This document shows, one piece after another, positions 18,401 through 26,510 of a DNA stretch of 63,385 nt (its first letter is position 1; each line of letters starts with the position of its first letter). Where the stretch lies: assembly GCA_002382735.1 (NCBI GenBank), contig DFZN01000008.1, forward strand, positions 20,930 through 84,314, given 5' to 3'. Below the pieces are notes generated by a model, which saw nothing but the letters and a program-made list of their open reading frames with translations, was not told the origin of the DNA and ran no database searches. The position numbers and the translations under genes are program-made. Source of the DNA: a bacterium UBP11_UBA4055. GTDB taxonomy: Bacteria > UBA4055.

Positions 18401-18540
18401 ACAATTCTTCAAGGTTGAGAATGTATGCAGATAAATTGTTAGCCTCAGTTATGAAATACGATATTGAGGAAATAAAGATAATGATAAATAATTTTGATGA
18501 TCTTATCCGAACTATCAAAAACAACGGGGGTGAAAAATGA
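15427..18540 (+). CDS. Hybrid sensor histidine kinase with two periplasmic solute-binding domains
   Basis: A 1037-residue membrane kinase. A signal/TM segment is followed by two tandem SBP_bac_3-type binding domains (about 35-260 and 275-505; the start VISHNVNNPPFKFTNESGES is typical). Then come a TM helix (about 511-530), a HisKA domain with the phospho-acceptor His569 in MSHEIRTPMN, an HATPase domain with N, G1 and G2 boxes (NLISNAIKFT, DTGTGI, GTGLGLAI) and a receiver domain with Asp862 in LILMDVRMPEMDG. A ~110-residue helical tail without an obvious Hpt histidine motif ends the protein. BvgS/EvgS-like layout suggests sensing of a small periplasmic ligand. It overlaps the next gene by 4 nt (ATGA). 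Confidence 0.9.
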   Translation: MHRTVINTAFWTLCLFILLLSGAHNILTAYEKGQLVISHNVNNPPFKFTNESGESDGILIDIWRLWSEKTEIPVLFTADKFERTINLVTSGKADINAGVFKTPEREKILEFSEPVLELKYFLFCDRSLLKAGLTLSGVSSYVIGVPEGFSACFAEKRFQEGTVRVYPDLPSVYRACENDSLKVFISPGETLEYYLETSDKRNNYALVDSRPMFTESYRAAAAKGNNDLIETVNKGLQEISAEEIEVVKKKWFDKIKTSYSFRSVKDPVFSADELDFINSVGEIYISGDPDWPPHSSYNQSGEYLGIIPELWEVILKRSGLRVERIRADNWAQTIDLIKGKKIDVIDCVSRTEERLKYIDFTDIIFSSSLVIIGRDDTDYMNGLNDIGDLTLAVQEGTSEIELIKRDYPSIKFVYYSEPDIAYRDVSAGKVDLFLRHQSDFSYQKKHKMLSNLKIVGPTEYTRDYRIGVQKGNTILLGILNKALSLITEEEKNTIFDKWIGTERSVIDYALVRKIVLISLLVILVIIYWNRKLSREIDLRKKAEFELVKAMEKAESATKAKSEFLANMSHEIRTPMNAILGFSDLLKKTSLSNTQKSYLNTIRSGGETLLNIINDILDISKIEANKLDINKNFFDLYSLIFELKQFFKDKLESKNLELLIENQQDIPRIIFMDELRMRQIFFNLISNAIKFTDQGYVKIITSFRDRGNEKIDLRIIIEDTGTGIKIEDQERIFDAFEQAGTTARSKKFQGTGLGLAITKKLVLLMNGSITVDSEFGKGSKFILDFDGVVTDADSSSLTKLSGKKDENVTFNGAKVLIADDIESNRLLLKEICKEMGMETLEAENGRQALDIIKLHVPDLILMDVRMPEMDGYEAVEIIKNDPSLKKIPVIAVTASVMSSDKAMINKARFDGYLRKPIILNELTDNLKKYLKYETNRETTESETEIIDKIKDPDGLLQVLENEIASEILTAREKHNFSQIKDLSRKIRALSDKHNSSRLRMYADKLLASVMKYDIEEIKIMINNFDDLIRTIKNNGGEK

Positions 18541-19391
18541 CAGAAAAAAATCAGAAAATACTGGTGATTGACGATTCTCCGAAGAACATTCAGGTAGTAG
18601 CGAATTTTCTTCAGAATGAAGGCTACGACCTTTCTTTTGCTTCTGAAGGAAATGAAGCGATGCAGATAATGCAGAAAGAACATTTTGATCTGATACTTCT
18701 GGATGTAATTATGCCTGAGATAGACGGTTTTGAAGTATGTAAAAAGATCACTTCCGATCCTTTATATAAGGATATTCCAATATTGTTTCTGACAGTTAAG
18801 ACCGATCCGGACAGTATAATCAGAGGTTTTGAAAGCGGAGGGGTGGATTACATAACCAAGCCTTTCAATCCGTATGAACTTTTGGCGAGGATAAGAACGC
18901 ATTTGAGGCTAAGGTCTGCACAGATTAAACTGAAGAGCAATAATGAAAAACTGATAGAGGAAATGAGACTGAGGCATAAAACTGAAAGACAGCTGAAGAA
19001 TCTTAACACCGAACTTGAATACAAGGTCAGTGAAAGGACGAAACACATCTATAAACTCGCAGGAATTATTGATCAGCTCTATGAGGATGTTATAATTACT
19101 AACAAGAAAGGAATAATCGAGTATGTGAACAAGTCGTTTGAAAGAAGCACGGGCTTTTCTTCAGACGAAGTAATTGGAGATATTCCAAGATTTTTGGAGA
19201 AAGGAAAATACTCGGAAAAATTTTATGACGAATTGTGGTCCATAATAAAAAACGGAAAAACATGGAGAGGAATTTTTGATAATGTAAAGAAAGACGGAAC
19301 AGAATATAAGGAGGAAGTGACAGTAGTGCCTATTATGAACCATGGGGAAGAGCCTGAGGGTTATTTTTCTCTAAAAAGGAAGATATTATAA
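18537..19391 (+). CDS. Response regulator with REC and PAS domains and no output domain
   Basis: A 284-residue cytoplasmic protein. The receiver domain (about 7-125) has the phospho-acceptor Asp56 in LILLDVIMPEIDGFEV and the switch lysine in YITKPFNPYE. A coiled-coil linker (about 130-172, KLKSNNEKLIEEMRLRHKTE) leads to a PAS domain (about 176-282). The protein ends directly after the PAS fold, so there is no DNA-binding, GGDEF or kinase module. Its start overlaps the hybrid kinase, its probable phosphodonor. It may act by binding another protein, or the gene may be an old truncation of a REC-PAS-kinase; I see no remnant downstream. Confidence 0.82.
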   Translation: MTEKNQKILVIDDSPKNIQVVANFLQNEGYDLSFASEGNEAMQIMQKEHFDLILLDVIMPEIDGFEVCKKITSDPLYKDIPILFLTVKTDPDSIIRGFESGGVDYITKPFNPYELLARIRTHLRLRSAQIKLKSNNEKLIEEMRLRHKTERQLKNLNTELEYKVSERTKHIYKLAGIIDQLYEDVIITNKKGIIEYVNKSFERSTGFSSDEVIGDIPRFLEKGKYSEKFYDELWSIIKNGKTWRGIFDNVKKDGTEYKEEVTVVPIMNHGEEPEGYFSLKRKIL

Positions 19392-19447
19392 TTATGGCAC
19401 AAAATGGAAGATCGGATTTTGCAAAAAAAGAGGCTAAAAATATTCAT

Positions 19448-19476
19448 TTGACATTGAAAGTTTTTTTATTTAACTA
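19448..19476 (+). promoter_or_regulatory. Promoter for the EF-P-like/ior/dapF operon
   Basis: Consensus TTGACA (19448-19453), 17-nt spacer, TAACTA (19471-19476); a TATAAT also lies at 19485-19490 but without a well-placed -35. The transcription start is therefore ambiguous by about 14 nt. Confidence 0.45.
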
Positions 19477-19509
19477 TCTTAATGTATAATTAACCTGCAG
19501 AAAGGCATA

Positions 19510-20055
19510 ATGACATTTGTTGCGGATATAAAAACAGGAGATCTGTTAGTTATTAAGGGTGATGTCTGTAAGGTATCGGAAACCGTTAAAGAAACAGACG
19601 GACACTATAGGCTGAACATGTTCAACTTCAGGGACGGAAGCGGATTTTATGAAATATCAGACCACGAAACTTCTTTCGATAATTTTAATCCTGAATCCGC
19701 AGAGTTCGTACTTAAAGAGAAAAAGAGTGATTCTCTGGTTTTCCAAAGCAGCTCCGGTGAGGAGCAGATCGAGGTGCCTGTCCATGTACTGGGAGAGAAT
19801 GTCAAACTGCTCAGGAACGATGAAACAGTATTTATCAAGTATGTGAACGGACTGATCGCAGATGTCGAACTGCCCAAGACAGTAGTGCAGACAGTAGCAT
19901 TCACGGAAGATATAGAAAAAGATACTTCAAGAACAGAATTCATCAAAGAGGCGAAACTGCAAAACGGGAAAAATATAACCGTCCCAGCGTTCATAAAGAA
20001 CGGGGACAGAATAAGGATACACCTTGATACCGGTGAATATGTCTGCAGGGAATAG
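19510..20055 (+). CDS. Divergent elongation factor P-like protein
   Basis: At 181 residues it has EF-P length and the three-domain order. The N-terminal KOW-like part reads ADIKTGDLLVIKGDVCKVSE, the middle OB domain has VFIKYVNGLIADVELPKTVV, and the C-terminus NITVPAFIKNGDRIRIHLDT then GEYVCRE closely follows the EF-P end (VPxFI..GD.I.vdT.TGEYV.R). The loop that in EF-P carries the modified lysine or arginine (PGKGxA) is here KETDGHYR, so no standard modification site is visible. This fits an EF-P paralog (like YeiP/EfpL-type proteins) rather than the housekeeping factor. It is 35 nt upstream of iorA and likely co-transcribed. Confidence 0.8.
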   Translation: MTFVADIKTGDLLVIKGDVCKVSETVKETDGHYRLNMFNFRDGSGFYEISDHETSFDNFNPESAEFVLKEKKSDSLVFQSSSGEEQIEVPVHVLGENVKLLRNDETVFIKYVNGLIADVELPKTVVQTVAFTEDIEKDTSRTEFIKEAKLQNGKNITVPAFIKNGDRIRIHLDTGEYVCRE

Positions 20056-20090
20056 ATTATTATGTCATAAAAAATAAAAGGGATTGAAAA

Positions 20091-21686
20091 ATGGAAAAGA
20101 TGCTTCTACTTGGAGACGAGGCTTTAGCACAGGGTGCCATTGACGCCGGATTGTCTGGCATGTATGGTTATCCGGGAACACCTTCAACAGAGATCATGGA
20201 ATATGTCCAGAGATCAAAGACTGCAGCGGACAGGAACATCCACAGAAAATGGTCAGCCAATGAAAAAACTGCAGCAGAATCTGCTCTCGGTATGTCATAC
20301 GCAGGAAAAAGATCAATGTGTTCCATGAAACATGTGGGACTCAATGTAGCCTCCGACTGTTTTATGAATTCTGCGATCACCGGAGCCAACGGGGGGATCA
20401 TAGTTGCGGTCGCGGATGACCCTTCCATGCACTCATCGCAGAACGAACAGGACTCCAGAAATTATGGAAAGTTCGCTTTGATGCCGACTTTAGAGCCGTC
20501 AAATCAGCAGGAATGCTACGATATGGCTTTTCACGCCTTCGGGATGAGCGAGAAATATCAGATACCGGTTTTAATGAGGCTTACTACAAGACTTTCGCAT
20601 TCTCGGAGCGGAGTACTTCCGAAACAGCCGCTGGAACAGAATGAGCTGAAGCTTCCTGAAGATAAAAGACAGTTCGTTCTGCTTCCGGCTATTGCAAGGA
20701 AAAGGTACAGAATACTTTTAGCCAACCAGGAGAAGTTCGAGCAGGAAAGCGAATCGTCGCCTTTCAATTCATATCATGAAGGCAGCGATAAAACTACAGG
20801 AATTATAGCCTGCGGCATCGCCTATAATTACCTTATGGAAAACTATATTGGAACGCAATGCCCGTATCCTGTTCTAAAGATCAGCCAGTATCCTCTTCCG
20901 AGAAATCATATCGAGAAGATCACTTCCGAGTGCGATACCGTTCTGGTACTTGAAGAAGGTTCTCCCATGGTGGAAGAAATGCTTAAGGGATATCTCGGCA
21001 GCTGTCTGAAAGTAAGAGGCAGGCTGGACGGTTCGCTTCCGAGGGACGGCGAGCTTAACCCGAATCTGGTTCTTCAGGCCGTAACCGGCAAGGATGTAGA
21101 TGTTCTGAGCGTTCCTCAGGTCGTTGCAACGAGACCGCCCAAGTTCTGTAACGGCTGCGGGCACATTGACGCATACAATGCTCTTATCGAAGTAATGAAA
21201 GAATACGGCGACGGACATGTCCTATCCGATATCGGCTGCTACACTTTAGCCGCCCTGCCGCCGTTTCAGGCTATCAACTCATGCGTTGATATGGGCGCGT
21301 CCATCACGATGGCCAAAGGCGCAGCTGATGCCGGACTTTTCCCTTCAATAGCCGTGATAGGCGACTCTACCTTCACGCATTCCGGTATGACCGGGCTGCT
21401 GGACGCTGTAATAGAGAACACTAACATGGTCGTTATGATACTGGACAACTCCACTACAGGAATGACCGGCGGCCAGGATTCACATGCGGTTGACAGGCTT
21501 GTTTCTATTTGCGAGGGTCTCGGTGTGGATAAGGATCACATCACAAGGGTCGTTCCGCTTAAAAAGAACCATGACGAAATGGTTAAATTGATCAGACAGG
21601 AGATAAACTACAAAGGTCTGTCGGTCATAATACCTACAAGAGAATGTATGCAGACTTTGAAGAGAAAGACAAAAGCCAACAAATAA
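20091..21686 (+). CDS. iorA: Indolepyruvate:ferredoxin oxidoreductase alpha subunit, lacking the ferredoxin domain
   Basis: Catalytic thiamine-diphosphate subunit that oxidatively decarboxylates aryl pyruvates to aryl-acyl-CoA, passing electrons to ferredoxin. The 531 residues show the pyrimidine-binding domain (GYPGTPSTEIMEY, KHVGLNVASDCFMNS), the KFCNGCGH motif and the TPP-binding region GDSTFTHSG with MILDNSTTGMTGGQ. Archaeal-type IorA continues for ~60-90 residues with two [4Fe-4S] clusters; this protein stops right after the TPP domain (ECMQTLKRKTKANK). So the electron exit must be on another protein, or this is a variant 2-oxoacid oxidoreductase. iorB follows 12 nt downstream. Confidence 0.88.
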   Translation: MEKMLLLGDEALAQGAIDAGLSGMYGYPGTPSTEIMEYVQRSKTAADRNIHRKWSANEKTAAESALGMSYAGKRSMCSMKHVGLNVASDCFMNSAITGANGGIIVAVADDPSMHSSQNEQDSRNYGKFALMPTLEPSNQQECYDMAFHAFGMSEKYQIPVLMRLTTRLSHSRSGVLPKQPLEQNELKLPEDKRQFVLLPAIARKRYRILLANQEKFEQESESSPFNSYHEGSDKTTGIIACGIAYNYLMENYIGTQCPYPVLKISQYPLPRNHIEKITSECDTVLVLEEGSPMVEEMLKGYLGSCLKVRGRLDGSLPRDGELNPNLVLQAVTGKDVDVLSVPQVVATRPPKFCNGCGHIDAYNALIEVMKEYGDGHVLSDIGCYTLAALPPFQAINSCVDMGASITMAKGAADAGLFPSIAVIGDSTFTHSGMTGLLDAVIENTNMVVMILDNSTTGMTGGQDSHAVDRLVSICEGLGVDKDHITRVVPLKKNHDEMVKLIRQEINYKGLSVIIPTRECMQTLKRKTKANK

Positions 21687-21698
21687 GGACGGTAAAAT

Positions 21699-22286
21699 AT
21701 GAAAAAAGACATAATTTTAAGCGGAGTCGGAGGACAGGGAATACTTTCGATTGCGACTGTAATAGGCTACGCCGCAATAGATTCGGGTCTGTTCATGAAA
21801 CAGGCCGAAGTGCACGGGATGAGCCAGAGAGGAGGGGATGTACAGTCTCACCTGAGGATATCGGACAGAGAAGTGTGTTCAGACCTTATACCTTTCGGTG
21901 GTGCGGATATGATCCTTTCGATAGAACCTATGGAATCCTTGAGATATCTGCCTTATCTGTCTTCTGACGGATGGGTGATAACCAACAGCACGCCTTTCAA
22001 TAATATCTCCAACTATCCTGAAATCGAAGATGTAATGAAAGAGATAGCCAGAATCAAAAATCATATACTTATCGATGCCGACGATATAGCGAAGAATATC
22101 GGATCCCCGATGTCTATGAACATGGTCATGATCGGAGCTGCTTCAGATTATCTCGGTCTGGATTTCGGCAGGCTTGAAAAGGGCATAAAGTTCATATTCG
22201 GAAGAAAGGGCGATGAAGTAGTGAACAAGAATCTTGAAGCTTTAAAAACGGGCAGGGAATTCACCGGAAATTTTCTAAAAAAATGA
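21699..22286 (+). CDS. iorB: Indolepyruvate:ferredoxin oxidoreductase beta subunit
   Basis: A 195-residue gamma-type 2-oxoacid oxidoreductase subunit partnering IorA. The family start SGVGGQGILSIATVIGYAAI and the KQAEVHGMSQRGGDVQSHLR block (glycine-rich and MSQRGG motifs) are intact. Length is normal. RBS AAGGACGG precedes the ATG. It overlaps dapF by 4 nt (ATGA). The pair indicates fermentation or biosynthetic use of aromatic amino acids in an anaerobe. Confidence 0.92.
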   Translation: MKKDIILSGVGGQGILSIATVIGYAAIDSGLFMKQAEVHGMSQRGGDVQSHLRISDREVCSDLIPFGGADMILSIEPMESLRYLPYLSSDGWVITNSTPFNNISNYPEIEDVMKEIARIKNHILIDADDIAKNIGSPMSMNMVMIGAASDYLGLDFGRLEKGIKFIFGRKGDEVVNKNLEALKTGREFTGNFLKK

Positions 22287-23059
22287 AATTTTATAAACTG
22301 CACGGCGCCGGAAACGATTTTATTTTCTTTACAGGGAGCAAGGTCATGTCCGGCGAGACCATACAAAAGCTATGCAACAGAAATTTCGGGATCGGGGCTG
22401 ACGGGGTAATTATTATTAGAAAGTCAGCCTCCGCCTGTATCGATTTTACTATGAGGTATTTTAATTCCGACGGCAGCGAAGCGGATTTCTGCGCGAACGG
22501 TGCAAGGTGTTCGGTGCTTCTCGCGTCAAAATCGGGATATTTTAAAGGCAACCGGTGTTCATTCAAAGCAGGCGACGGAAAGCATGAGGCAGAAATACTG
22601 TCCGGAAACAAAATTAAACTTGAAATGAAAAAACCTGAAGAATACGCAGCGGGATTAAAGTTCAAAGGTATCAGGCAGGAATTATATTTCCTAAATACAG
22701 GTGTAGAGCATGTTGTCGGTTATACTTCTGAACTTGATAAACTCGGTGTTCAGAATTTCGGAAGTATTATAAGGTATGACAGTTTATTCTCAAACGGAAC
22801 TAATGTTAATTTTGTTGAGAGAACAAGTCCCTGTAAGCTCAGGATCCGTACTTACGAAAGGGGAGTGGAATCTGAAACAAGAGCCTGTGGAACAGGTATT
22901 ACGGCAGCAGGCTGGCTCGACATGATGCTGACGGGAGATCTGAGCAAAAGGGAAATAACGACAGTTGACGGAATAGAACTTACGGTCTCATTGGAAAATG
23001 AAAAACTGTTTCTCACAGGTCCGGCAGAGTTAGTATTTGAAGGCCGCATTACTGTTTGA
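22283..23059 (+). CDS. dapF: Diaminopimelate epimerase
   Basis: Converts LL- to meso-diaminopimelate for lysine and peptidoglycan synthesis, a PLP-independent two-cysteine racemase. Both catalytic cysteines are present: Cys70 in DFCANGARC and Cys202 in TRACGTGITAAG. Other family blocks: KLHGAGNDF at the start and GIGADGVI. The 258-residue length is slightly short but within range. Translationally coupled to iorB although the pathways are unrelated. Implies a DAP-type cell wall. Confidence 0.95.
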   Translation: MKFYKLHGAGNDFIFFTGSKVMSGETIQKLCNRNFGIGADGVIIIRKSASACIDFTMRYFNSDGSEADFCANGARCSVLLASKSGYFKGNRCSFKAGDGKHEAEILSGNKIKLEMKKPEEYAAGLKFKGIRQELYFLNTGVEHVVGYTSELDKLGVQNFGSIIRYDSLFSNGTNVNFVERTSPCKLRIRTYERGVESETRACGTGITAAGWLDMMLTGDLSKREITTVDGIELTVSLENEKLFLTGPAELVFEGRITV

Positions 23060-23111
23060 AATCGATTAATTACCGTTTATGAAAATATTTTGTTTTTTCG
23101 TCTGATTTTGC

Positions 23112-23140
23112 TTGATAAAAAACATTAACTCGGTTATCTT
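23112..23140 (+). promoter_or_regulatory. Promoter for the four-gene membrane operon
   Basis: TTGATA (23112-23117), 17 nt, TATCTT (23135-23140), 62 nt before the first start codon. The downstream leader is AT-rich with no evident riboswitch fold. Confidence 0.45.
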
Positions 23141-23201
23141 TCGACTTTATTTTTTGCTTAATTAATATAGAATGATGAAGAATTAAAAATACGGGAACAA
23201 A

Positions 23202-25004
23202 ATGAGAAGTATTTTTAGGATTTGCCTGCTGCTGGCTGTATTTGCGGCGGCTTTTGCCCAGGATAATGACCCTGAGGAATCAGGGGAAGATATTCTATGT
23301 AAAGAGGTTGCAGAGGATGTTGTCAGTATATACAGGAACTGGAGCCCGAAAAGAGATTTTGACATTCTGTACCCGAGAGTAAAAGGCTATGTTGATGATT
23401 TCTATTCAGATTATCCTGATTTTAACGAAGAGATAATCAGAAAAGACAAAGTGGACGAACCTCTCAACGATTATGAAAGAAGATCTCTTGTCGCCTACAA
23501 GTCGCTAAAGACTGATCTTATATTCGAAGAAGTCGCACGGTTCATTACAACAAAGGATTTCTACTGGGGTTATATACCGGATTCGCTGGACAAACAGATA
23601 AGCGCGGCCGCGCAAAAAGTAAAGGATTACATCAATTCCAGAGAAACTGAGCTCCTTCAGGCGCAGGAAATACTGGTTTCAGAGCTTCTCGATGAGACCA
23701 GAAGGATAGAAACCGAGCTTTCAGAAATGAAGAATATAACTGACCTTGAGGTAGTGAACGAGCTTTTGAACGACGAGCAGTATAACAATGAAATGTATCA
23801 ATTCCATACAAGGCTCGATTCTTTAAAAAAGGATGACGGGCGGGAAGAAATAATTTCAGGGCTGATAAAAGAAAATTATGACAGGATAGAGTTTTATATT
23901 GATAAAAAGAAAAAAGATCTTATTGCGCAGAAGAGGGAAGAGTACATAGCAACAAGGGAATACTGGATCGAAATGAAGAGGATAACTCTTTTTGACCTGA
24001 AGGAGGAAGAAAGCTACAGGTTGAGCGATCTGATCGCCGAAGCTCAGATCCCGATGGTGGAAGATCTGGGCATCGCGTCTTTCGATGTAAGCGACGAGCT
24101 GATCAAAAAGATCGGGCAAAATGACCCTGCTGCTGAAGATGAGTTCACTTTTCAGATAAGAAATAAGTTTTTCAGCGGTCTTACAAGCACTTTCGGCACT
24201 TATGTTATTTATGATGATTTTCCGGTCTTCAGGACTTTCAGGCTGAATGTTCTGATCGGAACACTGCTGTTCATGATCCTGTTCTTCTATGTTTTCATTC
24301 AGGTGAAAAAAAGTAGAGAGGCGATGTATATAAGAAAAATACCCGGACTTGATGCGATAGATGACGCGGTCGGAAGAGCCACCGAAATGGGAAAGCCGAT
24401 AGTTTACGATTCAGGACTTGGAGGATATACTCATATAGATACGATCGCGAGTATGCTCATTTTAAAAAGCATAGCTAAAAAAGTAGCCGAGTTCAAAGCG
24501 GAGATATATGTTCCTACATGCGACCCGATAATCCTTCAGATATCTGAGGAAATGGTGGCTTCGGGATTTCTTGATGCAGGATATCCGGAAGACCATAAAA
24601 AAGACAATATTTTCTTTATAGCCTACGACCAGTTCGCCTTCGCAGCCGGAGTGGCGGGTATTCTTTCAAGAAAGAAACCTGCTACCGCATTTCATTTCGG
24701 ATATTACTACGCGGAATCGCTTCTTATATCCGAAGCCGGATTTACCGCAGGAGCCATCCAGGTGGCAGGAACTACGGCCGTTTCACAGCTTCCTTTCTTC
24801 ATTACATCCTGCGACTACACTCTGATGGGTGAAGAGCTTTACGCTGCTGCGGCTTATATTTCGCGCGATCCGCAGATATTGACGAACCTGAAACTTTCAG
24901 ATTACGCCAAGGTCGCGATCGGCGTACTTTTCATAATAGGAACAATATTATTAACGATCAATTCCGAGTGGACTTTCCTGCAGGATTTGATCCATACAAG
25001 ATAA
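23202..25004 (+). CDS. Membrane protein with long extracytoplasmic helical domain and DUF6754-like domain
   Basis: A 600-residue protein with a cleavable-looking signal (MRSIFRICLLLAVFAAAFAQ), then about 320 highly charged, helical, coiled-coil-rich residues outside the membrane. A TM helix follows near 348-368 (LIGTLLFMILFFYVFIQ), then a ~200-residue soluble domain and a last TM near 574-593. The soluble domain contains GLDAIDDAVGRATEMGKPIVYDSGLGG, split here as GLDAIDDAVGRATEMGKPIV and YDSGLGG, and VAGTTAVSQLPFFITSCDYT with MGEELYAAAAYISRDP. From memory this matches the uncharacterised DUF6754 family. It heads a four-gene operon; no enzyme motif is recognisable. Confidence 0.75.
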   Translation: MRSIFRICLLLAVFAAAFAQDNDPEESGEDILCKEVAEDVVSIYRNWSPKRDFDILYPRVKGYVDDFYSDYPDFNEEIIRKDKVDEPLNDYERRSLVAYKSLKTDLIFEEVARFITTKDFYWGYIPDSLDKQISAAAQKVKDYINSRETELLQAQEILVSELLDETRRIETELSEMKNITDLEVVNELLNDEQYNNEMYQFHTRLDSLKKDDGREEIISGLIKENYDRIEFYIDKKKKDLIAQKREEYIATREYWIEMKRITLFDLKEEESYRLSDLIAEAQIPMVEDLGIASFDVSDELIKKIGQNDPAAEDEFTFQIRNKFFSGLTSTFGTYVIYDDFPVFRTFRLNVLIGTLLFMILFFYVFIQVKKSREAMYIRKIPGLDAIDDAVGRATEMGKPIVYDSGLGGYTHIDTIASMLILKSIAKKVAEFKAEIYVPTCDPIILQISEEMVASGFLDAGYPEDHKKDNIFFIAYDQFAFAAGVAGILSRKKPATAFHFGYYYAESLLISEAGFTAGAIQVAGTTAVSQLPFFITSCDYTLMGEELYAAAAYISRDPQILTNLKLSDYAKVAIGVLFIIGTILLTINSEWTFLQDLIHTR

Positions 25005-25028
25005 TTAAAATTTGAGATCGGAGAAGCG

Positions 25029-25643
25029 ATGAAAAAAGAAATACCATTATTGATCGGATTCATAGCTACAATAGGATGGTACCTCGAATTCTTCATGGCG
25101 GGGAAATTCTTTGAGAACTGGAAAATGATATTCACTACAGGATTCAGGAATGTGGCTATTGTCGGACTTCTCGTGGGAATGGTAAATGTGCTCAGAGTGA
25201 ACTATAAAAAGATCAAGTATAATAACGACAGATGGTACTCGGTTTACCAGATGTTCATAATAGCACTTATGGTCTTTTTCGGATCTCTGAGAGGTATTAG
25301 CCCCGGAACGCCTTTTGACGCGATGTTCACTTATGGTTTCGTGCCTCTTGACGCAACGGTTTTTTCGCTTCTTGCTTTTTATGTCGCTTCGGCATCCTAC
25401 AGATCTTTCAAGATCAAATCGGTCGAATCGGCTTTCCTGCTCGTAGCGGCAATACTGATAATGTTGTCTAAAATGCCTCTGGGTGAAGCGATGTGGAGCA
25501 AGATACCGGTTATCGGAGAATGGATAATGGACGGACCTACGAGTGCTGGGAAAAGAGCAATCCTTTTCGGTGCGTATCTCGGAGGTTTAACTATGATGAT
25601 AAGAGTGGCTTTCGGTCTTGAAAGATCACATCTGTCGGAATAA
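25029..25643 (+). CDS. Polytopic membrane protein of unknown function (membrane operon gene 2)
   Basis: A 204-residue protein with about five or six TM helices, starting MKKEIPLLIGFIATIGWYLE after a GGAG ribosome-binding site. Segments include a cytoplasmic-like loop NVLRVNYKKIKYNNDRWYSV and a GTPFDAMFTYGFVPLDATVF segment rich in small residues. No known transporter signature or catalytic motif. It sits 24 nt after the DUF6754-like gene and is followed by two more membrane proteins, so it is probably a subunit of the same complex. Confidence 0.7.
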   Translation: MKKEIPLLIGFIATIGWYLEFFMAGKFFENWKMIFTTGFRNVAIVGLLVGMVNVLRVNYKKIKYNNDRWYSVYQMFIIALMVFFGSLRGISPGTPFDAMFTYGFVPLDATVFSLLAFYVASASYRSFKIKSVESAFLLVAAILIMLSKMPLGEAMWSKIPVIGEWIMDGPTSAGKRAILFGAYLGGLTMMIRVAFGLERSHLSE

Positions 25644-25657
25644 TAGGGGTTTGATAT

Positions 25658-26500
25658 ATGGAAAAATTTATATATACGCTCAAGAAACTCGATAAAAGAT
25701 GGATATACCTTCTCATATTCCTGTCATGTATAATACCTTTCTGGTTCCCTGATATGTTCCCTCAGGAATTTTCCACTTCAAAGGAGACTCAGAGGGTATA
25801 TGATATAATTAACGGCTTGAATGAAGGCGATGCGATATTCATCGACTGGGCTTTTGACCCCACTCTCCAGGCAGAGCTTCTTCCCATGGCGGAACAGACT
25901 ATCAAACAGGCACTGGATAAAAAAATAAGGGTCTTTATTTACTATCCTCTCCTTACCGGTATAAGTCTGGGAGAGAACCTTCTGGAGAATATTAAAAAGG
26001 AACCCGGTTATGAGAATATAGAAAACGGGGTCGATTATATTCATCTTGGTTACCTGCCTATCGGGGTTGACATGGTACTGTTCTCCATGTATTCGGACTT
26101 TAAGGCCACATTCGGTAAAGAGGGGAAAATATTCGAAGGCATAAAGACTTTCGGAGACATAAAATACATGGTGTCTTACGCAGGTTCTGCTCATCCCGAG
26201 ATATACATTTCTCTGCAGCCGAGATTCGGATTTAAGATGGGAGCAGGAGTTACGGCGGTTGTCGGACCTGACATGGTGCCTTATCTGCAGACCGGGCAGC
26301 TCGACGGAATGCTTTTCGGGCTTAAAGGCGCGGCGGAATATGAGAATCTGAGGATAAAGTCGGGTGCCGAAAAGAAGTATAATCAGAAAGCCAATGCCGG
26401 TATGGCTTCACTTAATCTGTCGCATATAATAATGTTCCTGTTTATCGGATTAGGGAACCTTGTATATTTTTACGAAAGAAAATACAAAAAAAGCATCTAG
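25658..26500 (+). CDS. Bitopic membrane protein with large soluble domain (membrane operon gene 3)
   Basis: A 280-residue protein anchored by an N-terminal TM (about 15-31, WIYLLIFLSCIIPFWF) and a C-terminal TM (about 255-272, HIIMFLFIGLGNLVYF), with ~220 residues between, probably extracytoplasmic. The soluble part starts with EGDAIFIDWAFDPTLQAELL and IRVFIYYPLLTG, suggesting an alpha/beta fold, and ends with QTGQLDGMLFGLKGAAEYE, a distinctive conserved-looking block next to the second TM. I cannot assign a function. Co-transcribed with the flanking membrane genes (gaps of 14 and 10 nt). Confidence 0.7.
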   Translation: MEKFIYTLKKLDKRWIYLLIFLSCIIPFWFPDMFPQEFSTSKETQRVYDIINGLNEGDAIFIDWAFDPTLQAELLPMAEQTIKQALDKKIRVFIYYPLLTGISLGENLLENIKKEPGYENIENGVDYIHLGYLPIGVDMVLFSMYSDFKATFGKEGKIFEGIKTFGDIKYMVSYAGSAHPEIYISLQPRFGFKMGAGVTAVVGPDMVPYLQTGQLDGMLFGLKGAAEYENLRIKSGAEKKYNQKANAGMASLNLSHIIMFLFIGLGNLVYFYERKYKKSI

Positions 26501-26510
26501 GGAGTAATTG

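Noticed and set aside
18156..18683. Minus-strand open frame over the hybrid kinase and REC-PAS junction
   Set aside because: Antisense to the receiver domain and the ATGA junction of two real genes.
19392..19509. Remnant of an output domain after the REC-PAS protein
   Set aside because: No frame in this gap continues into a kinase, GGDEF or HTH motif; it contains promoter-like sequence instead.
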